Below are positions 13,232 to 19,273 of a stretch of 19,273 nucleotides of DNA, in pieces; position 1 is the first letter of the stretch; each line of letters starts with the position of its first letter. Location of the stretch: positions 1-19,273 of the forward strand of contig MGAT01000021.1 of assembly GCA_001789855.1 (NCBI GenBank), given 5' to 3'. Source of the DNA: Candidatus Roizmanbacteria bacterium RIFCSPLOWO2_01_FULL_44_13 (lineage in GTDB: Bacteria > Patescibacteriota > Microgenomatia > UBA1406 > GWC2-37-13). The translations under genes were made by a program, and so were the position numbers. The notes beneath the pieces were generated by a model. The model was not told the origin of the DNA, did not search any database, and saw only the letters and a program-made list of their open reading frames with translations.

Positions 13232-15237
13232 GTTTTTAAATCTCCAAATCGCCACGTCGAAAAATCACACTTCGGATAGTTGCTGCAACCGTAAAATCTT
13301 TTCTTGGTTTTCGTATATCTTACCACAATTTCTCCTCCGCATTTGGGACATTTTTTGCCTTTCACGGTTTTTTGAATTGATTTTGTATAGCGGCATTTCG
13401 GGTAATTTGAACAGGCAATAAACTTGCCAAATCTTGAAAATTTGTTCACCAAAGCGCTTCCGCATTCAGGGCAAGTTCCGATGAATGTATCCTCGATATG
13501 AATCGGGCTCACGTCGCTTTTTTTATTTTCTAGCTGTATTTTAAAGGGATTAAAAAAATCCGTTAAAATCTGGATAAAGTCTTTTTTGTCCTCGGCCACT
13601 TCGTCCAGCGAGTCTTCCATTTTGGCGGTAAATTCCAAATTAAAAATTTCCGGAAAAGAAGCTGACAAGTAATCACAGACTGCCGTTCCCAGACCGGTCG
13701 GGATAAAGTATCGCCCATCTTTTTCCACGTAATTTTTTTCCTGGATTAAGGACAGAATCGGCGCGTACGTTGATGGGCGTCCGATCCCCTTTTCCTCGAG
13801 AGCTCTAATGAGAGAGGCCTCGTTAAAACGGGGAGGCGGTTTGGTTTGGAGAAGTTCCTCGGTAAGCTCTGCAAGCGAGATTTTTTCTCCTTCTAAAAGT
13901 TGAGGTTTAGTCATATTGGCTTCAACAAACTTCGGATTTAACAATTTGAAGAATCCGTCGAACAAAACCTGTTCGGTTTCGCTTTGAAACAAATATCCTT
14001 TGGAACCCGTAATTTTTATTTTTATCGAATTTATCTCGGCCTCTTTCATTTGGCAGGCGACGGCACGGGTAAAAATTAAGGAGTAGAGTTTGGAACTGAC
14101 AGAATCCAGCTTGCGTTTTGTTTTCGGGCGGGGCTCCAGACGAGTGGGCCTGATGGCTTCGTGGGCCTCCTGTGCCATCCTGGAGCGGGTTTTAAAAAAC
14201 CTGGGCTTTTCCAGGGCGTATTCGGCGCCATAGGTTTTGCCGATGTAGTCCTTGGCCTTAAAGACAAAAGAGGTTGACAAATTAAAAGAGTCGGTGCGGT
14301 GGTAAGTAATCAAGCCGCGTTCGTACAGGCCCTGGGCGATTCTCATCGTCATCTTGGACGAAAAGCCGAATTTATAGAATGCGTCCTGCTGAAGGAGAGA
14401 GGTAGTAAAGGGCGGCGGCGGGTAGCGTTTTACCTGTTCCTCTTCGATTTTTGATACCGTGTATTCGTCGGCGTTCAGATCTTGCTTCAGGCTTTCGACA
14501 TTGTCTTTGTTGATTGAAGTTTTAGTATAGGTATAGTCGCCCGAAAAAAGGACGAGGGTATTTTTTTGTTCGTAAGGAATATCGTTTAATGAAATCAGTT
14601 TTGCTTTTACATCGGAAAACAACCCATAAAGCTGATAATAATCCTCGACCTTGAATTTTTTAATTTCTTTTTCGCGCTCGACTATCAATCTTAAAGCGAC
14701 AGTTTGCACCCGGCCGGCCGACAACCAATTTTTTCCTGTTTTTTTCCACAAAAGAGGCGACAGTTCGTATCCGACGATTCGGTCTAGAATGCGCCGGCTT
14801 TGCTGGGCTTTAACAAGGTTAAGCCTTAAAGAAGTAGGATGTTCTAAAGCCTCTTTTAGAGCAGACGAAGTAATTTCGTGAAAAACGATTCTTTTTAAAC
14901 CGTCCTCATTTAATTCTATCGTCGGCCAATTTTCTTTTATTTTATTGAGAATGTAAGCGACGTGGTATGAAATCGATTCACCTTCCCGGTCCAAGTCTGT
15001 CGCGAGAATTATTTCCTTATGGTCTTTTGCCAATTTTAATAGTTGGTCAACCACTTTTTGCTTATTTTTGACAATTTCGTAGTCGGGCTTGAAACTGTTA
15101 TCGTAGTCTATGGCAATTTTGTTGACTGGTAGGTCGCGGAAGTGTCCGAGAGTCGCGAAAACATAATAGTCTTTTCCCTCTAGAATCCGATTAAACGTTC
15201 GTGCTTTAGTTGGGGACTCGACAATAATCAATGCCAT
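13228..15237 (-). CDS. topA: DNA topoisomerase I (type IA)
   Basis: It relaxes negative supercoils by single-strand passage. At 669 aa it has the Toprim domain with LIIVESPTKA (Glu7) and the metal residues in ATDLDREGE (D81, D83, E85). The core includes LVKAQQSRRILDRIVGYELS and SAGRVQTVALR. The active-site segment is ERGLITYHRTDS with catalytic Tyr312; the more common Met after the Tyr is His here. Two C-terminal four-cysteine zinc ribbons are visible: C589-C592-C609-C615 and C630-C633-C651-C657, each ending in CSNYPKC. The ATG at 15237 is 8 nt after a TATAAT box that overlaps the atpC stop codon. The stop overlaps the pyrG start as ATGA. Confidence 0.97.
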   Translation of the reverse strand: MALIIVESPTKARTFNRILEGKDYYVFATLGHFRDLPVNKIAIDYDNSFKPDYEIVKNKQKVVDQLLKLAKDHKEIILATDLDREGESISYHVAYILNKIKENWPTIELNEDGLKRIVFHEITSSALKEALEHPTSLRLNLVKAQQSRRILDRIVGYELSPLLWKKTGKNWLSAGRVQTVALRLIVEREKEIKKFKVEDYYQLYGLFSDVKAKLISLNDIPYEQKNTLVLFSGDYTYTKTSINKDNVESLKQDLNADEYTVSKIEEEQVKRYPPPPFTTSLLQQDAFYKFGFSSKMTMRIAQGLYERGLITYHRTDSFNLSTSFVFKAKDYIGKTYGAEYALEKPRFFKTRSRMAQEAHEAIRPTRLEPRPKTKRKLDSVSSKLYSLIFTRAVACQMKEAEINSIKIKITGSKGYLFQSETEQVLFDGFFKLLNPKFVEANMTKPQLLEGEKISLAELTEELLQTKPPPRFNEASLIRALEEKGIGRPSTYAPILSLIQEKNYVEKDGRYFIPTGLGTAVCDYLSASFPEIFNLEFTAKMEDSLDEVAEDKKDFIQILTDFFNPFKIQLENKKSDVSPIHIEDTFIGTCPECGSALVNKFSRFGKFIACSNYPKCRYTKSIQKTVKGKKCPKCGGEIVVRYTKTKKRFYGCSNYPKCDFSTWRFGDLKT

Positions 15238-15245
15238 ATTGTGTA

Positions 15246-15251
15246 ATTATA
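15246..15251 (-). promoter_or_regulatory. -10 box of topA
   Basis: TATAAT on the - strand ends 8 nt before the topA ATG at 15237 and overlaps the atpC stop codon (15247-15249). It would give topA-pyrG a promoter independent of the atp genes and a leaderless start. Confidence 0.55.
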
Positions 15252-15663
15252 CAAGCTTGTGTTTTTTACGCTTGAGAAGTTTTGAATCTACCACCGCCCG
15301 CCTCAAAGTAGCCAAGGCTTGGTTTTTTTCAGCTTCGTTTTTGCTGGTTTTAATAATGTTTTTTGCCTCCTCAACGGCTTCTTTAATCAAATTTTCGTCA
15401 ATTTCACTCTGTCCATAAGCGCGCGAAACTAAAACGACGATTTTTTCTCCGTCGGTTTGAACGTAGCCGCCACCAATTCCTAAGAGTTCTTCGCCCTTCT
15501 CTTTTTTCACCTTGACGATTCCCTCAACGAGTAGCGAAAACAAATTGACGTGGCGGGGTAATATTGTGATTTCCCCTTGAGAGGTTGGCACGGTCACGGA
15601 AAAAACCTCTTCCTCCTTGACGACCTTTTTTGGAGTTATAATCTTTAATTTAAGAGTGTCCAT
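15247..15663 (-). CDS. atpC: ATP synthase epsilon subunit
   Basis: Central-stalk subunit of F1, coupling rotation to catalysis and often inhibitory. At 138 aa it matches the family. The beta-sandwich has LKLKIITPKKVVKEEEVFSV, TVPTSQGEITILPRHVNLFS, LLGIGGGYVQTDGEKIVVLV. The C-terminal helical hairpin is EIDENLIKEAVEEAKNII to ATLRRAVVDSKLL, ending in basic residues. It is last in the atpA-G-D-C order. It lies 96 nt after atpD, an unusually wide gap for this operon. No Shine-Dalgarno site or strong -10 box precedes the ATG. Confidence 0.93.
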   Translation of the reverse strand: MDTLKLKIITPKKVVKEEEVFSVTVPTSQGEITILPRHVNLFSLLVEGIVKVKKEKGEELLGIGGGYVQTDGEKIVVLVSRAYGQSEIDENLIKEAVEEAKNIIKTSKNEAEKNQALATLRRAVVDSKLLKRKKHKLV

Positions 15664-15759
15664 ATCTGTGTTTAAAACCCGCAGGTACCTATTTTGAGGG
15701 AACGTTCGTTTGCAAGCGCAGCGGTTCCCGATAAATACGGTATCGAGGGTTTATTAATA
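15664..15759 (-). other. 96-nt atpD-atpC gap with a hairpin
   Basis: On the - strand GGGAAC and GTTCCC (about 15728-15723 and 15702-15697) can pair around a roughly 20-nt loop. No T-run follows, so it is not a typical terminator. No frame of useful length is seen. It could set the relative amount of epsilon subunit through RNA processing or stability, but nothing more can be shown. Confidence 0.3.
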
Positions 15760-17139
<1,380 letters not shown>

Positions 17140-17145
17140 TTAATA

Positions 17146-18006
17146 TTAAACTTCGACCGACTCTTTTGCGGTCACCATATCCAACAACTCGTTGGTAATT
17201 TTTTCCTGCCTGATCCGATTCCTTAATAGCGTCAAATTATAGATAACGTTTTCGGCGTTTTCCGTTGCGTTTTTCATCGCAATCATTCGGGAAGAATGTT
17301 CGCCGGCCTCGCCTTGAATGAGACAGTTCCTGATTTTTTCTTCAACATAGCTTCTTAAGAGCTGGTCGATTAACTCTTGGGGGGACGGTTCGATTACGAA
17401 CTCTCTCCGGGCCGATAACTCGATATTTTCCTCCGATTCGACTTTATATGTCACCGGTAAGATTACTTCCTTGACCGGTTCGTTCGTCAGCGTAGAGATA
17501 AATTTGTTGTAGAAAATGTTAACTTTGGAATATTGATTTTTGAGAAAACCGTCAACCGCCAGTTTGAATATGGCGGAAACATCGTTGATAGCCGTTTGAC
17601 CGTGAGAAAAGTCGGCGGAGATCGCGGCGCCAATTTTGTTTAAAAACAAAGCGCCCTTTTTTCCGATAACAATGAAGTCGTTATTCTCCAGCTGCGTATT
17701 TTTAATTACAAACCGGAAAAGATTGAAATTGTAGGCACCGCAAAGACCTTTATTGGTTGAAACGACGATTGATAGCTCTCTTTTTATTTCCGGCGCCGGA
17801 TTGATAAGAAGCGGCGATGCGCTGATGTCGGCTTTCGCGGTAATTTCTTTGATGATTCCGTCGATTGCTTCCTGATATGGCCTGACATCGAGCGCTGCGG
17901 TCTGGGCCTTTTTCATTTTAATCACCGAAACCATTTCCATGGCGCCGGTAATTTTTTTTACGTTGGCGATAGATTTTATCTTTTTTCTAACGGACCGGAT
18001 ATTCAT
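17146..18006 (-). CDS. atpG: ATP synthase gamma subunit
   Basis: Rotor shaft of F1. At 286 aa it has the expected N-terminal helix, [20 protein letters not shown] followed by [14 protein letters not shown], the central [17 protein letters not shown] motif, and the C-terminal helix with [20 protein letters not shown] and [16 protein letters not shown]. The start ATG overlaps the atpA stop as ATGA, so the two are translationally coupled; a weak AAGG lies 6 nt before the ATG. Confidence 0.97.
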   Translation of the reverse strand: MNIRSVRKKIKSIANVKKITGAMEMVSVIKMKKAQTAALDVRPYQEAIDGIIKEITAKADISASPLLINPAPEIKRELSIVVSTNKGLCGAYNFNLFRFVIKNTQLENNDFIVIGKKGALFLNKIGAAISADFSHGQTAINDVSAIFKLAVDGFLKNQYSKVNIFYNKFISTLTNEPVKEVILPVTYKVESEENIELSARREFVIEPSPQELIDQLLRSYVEEKIRNCLIQGEAGEHSSRMIAMKNATENAENVIYNLTLLRNRIRQEKITNELLDMVTAKESVEV

Positions 18007-19273
18007 ATGAACCTTTTTAAATTAAAGTCGATAATTTTTTTTAACTCTTTTCCCGTGGAATCAGCGATTTCCGTACCTTTTTCAATGATTGTTATCAATT
18101 TTCTTCCCCGGCCATTGAGATCCTCCAAGAATTTTTCCTCAAACTCGGGAATTTTGTCGAGGGGGAGAAGGTCAAGATAGCCTTGCGAGGTGGCCCATAT
18201 CATTACCACCTCCGAAGCTAACGAATAAGGATTATTTTTCTTTTGCTTCAAGACTTGGGTAATCTTGGCACCACGGTTTAATAGTTTTCTGGTGGCTTCG
18301 TCGAGTTCGCTTTCGAATTGGGAGAAGGCGGCCAGTTCGCGGTATTGCGCCAAATCTAGTTTTAATTTCCCGGCGACGCTCTTCATTAATTTTGTCTGGG
18401 CATTGCCGCCGACGCGCGACACCGACAAGCCAATATTGAGGGCGGGTCGAATCCCGGCATTAAAAAGATCGACGTCGAGAATAATCTGGCCGTCGGTGAT
18501 GGAAATTACGTTGGTCGGAATATACGCGGAAACATCCCCTTCCAGAGTTTCAATGATAGGCAGCCCGGTAATTGACCCTCCTCCGTATTTTTTGTCCATC
18601 CGGCAGGATCGCTCCAAAAGGCGGGAGTGAAGATAAAACACGTCGCCCGGATAAGCCTCGCGGCCCGCCGGTCGGCGCAAAATAAGGGAAATCTGACGAT
18701 AGGCCCAGGCATGCTTGGTCAAGTCGTCATAAACGACAAGGACATCTCTCCCTTTGTCCATAAAATATTCAGCAATTGCCGTTGCCGCGTAAGGCGCCAA
18801 ATATTGCATAGCGACCGAGTCGGAGGACCCAGAGGAAACGATCACGGTGTAATCCATAGCGCCCTTTTTCGTCAGCAAGGAAATCGTTTGGGCCACTTTA
18901 GAATTCTTTTGGCCGACGGCGCAATAAATACAAATAACATCCTGTCCTTTTTGATTGATAATGGTGTCAATTGCTATAGTTGTTTTTCCGGTTCCTCGAT
19001 CGCCAATAATGAGTTCGCGCTGACCCCGGCCAATCGGTATCAGAGCATCGATTGCCTTGATTCCAGTTTGGAGGGGTACCTTAACGGGCGTTCTTTCAAC
19101 CACGCCCGAAGCTTTTCGTTCCAGTTGGTATCTTTTATCCTGTTTTATCTTTCCTTTACCATCAAGTGGTTCACCAATGGAATCAACTACGCGGCCGACA
19201 ATCGAAGACGATACCGGTATCGATAAGGTGATACCGAGTGCTTTGGCGCTGTCCCCGGCTGCAATCCCCAAGT
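18003..19273 (-). CDS. atpA: ATP synthase alpha subunit, 5' partial
   Basis: Non-catalytic nucleotide-binding subunit of F1. The frame is open to the window edge, so the TTG at 19271 is internal; about 422 of the usual 500-510 residues are visible. The P-loop is GDRGTGKTT, with Gly where most alpha subunits have Gln. Other landmarks are [54 protein letters not shown] without its first base region altered, and [14 protein letters not shown] with the arginine finger. The C-terminal helical domain runs to FNLKRFI. It is first of the visible atpA-G-D-C genes and overlaps atpG by 4 nt. The remaining subunits would be expected beyond the right edge. Confidence 0.97.
   Translation of the reverse strand, partial: LGIAAGDSAKALGITLSIPVSSSIVGRVVDSIGEPLDGKGKIKQDKRYQLERKASGVVERTPVKVPLQTGIKAIDALIPIGRGQRELIIGDRGTGKTTIAIDTIINQKGQDVICIYCAVGQKNSKVAQTISLLTKKGAMDYTVIVSSGSSDSVAMQYLAPYAATAIAEYFMDKGRDVLVVYDDLTKHAWAYRQISLILRRPAGREAYPGDVFYLHSRLLERSCRMDKKYGGGSITGLPIIETLEGDVSAYIPTNVISITDGQIILDVDLFNAGIRPALNIGLSVSRVGGNAQTKLMKSVAGKLKLDLAQYRELAAFSQFESELDEATRKLLNRGAKITQVLKQKKNNPYSLASEVVMIWATSQGYLDLLPLDKIPEFEEKFLEDLNGRGRKLITIIEKGTEIADSTGKELKKIIDFNLKRFI

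Noticed and set aside
13232..13255. Upstream ATG adding 8 residues to pyrG
   Set aside because: The ATG at 13231 fits the family N-terminus and forms an ATGA overlap with the topA stop.
18627..19226. 199-codon + strand frame
   Set aside because: Antisense shadow of atpA.

Overview
The window looks like a piece of a small bacterial genome from the Candidate Phyla Radiation (Patescibacteria), possibly Microgenomates. This is an inference from genes that are short or divergent, a lack of clear Shine-Dalgarno sites, compact operons with ATGA stop/start overlaps, a complete-looking F-type ATP synthase block, and unusual forms of enolase and CTP synthase. No ribosomal RNA is present to confirm the lineage.

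Left block, + strand (2-5049): the 3' part of phosphoenolpyruvate synthase, an enolase-family protein that has lost several catalytic residues, ruvA, ruvB, and a TIM-barrel-like protein of unknown function. The last four genes are tightly linked: enolase-like/ruvA and ruvB/TIM-barrel genes share ATGA overlaps.

Middle block (5050-8509): AT-rich and apparently accessory. On the - strand are a 201-aa unknown protein, a possible 22-residue microprotein, a Fic-family protein with an altered active-site motif, an HD-domain phosphohydrolase and tRNA-Glu(TTC). A 194-aa unknown gene runs on the + strand. A copy of the tRNA-Glu 3' end lies beyond the HD gene, suggesting a cassette inserted at the tRNA.

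Centre (8510-10184): obgE on +, then a - strand tRNA operon (Leu-TAA, Thr-TGT, Arg-TCT). Its leader carries a second copy of the start of tRNA-Leu, split in the D-loop by a 60-nt structured insert. A small + strand transcription unit with its own promoter and terminator diverges from this operon.

Right block, - strand (10194-19273): the ATP synthase genes atpA (5' partial), atpG, atpD and atpC, then topA-pyrG, rplS-yraN and a membrane protein of the mechanosensitive-channel TM-helix type.

The most general signal is promoter placement. TATAAT boxes, often of the extended TGN form, lie only 6-12 nt before the ATG of at least eight genes. The tRNA-Glu box lies 8 nt from its tRNA and acts as an internal ruler. 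Most transcription units therefore probably make leaderless or nearly leaderless mRNAs.
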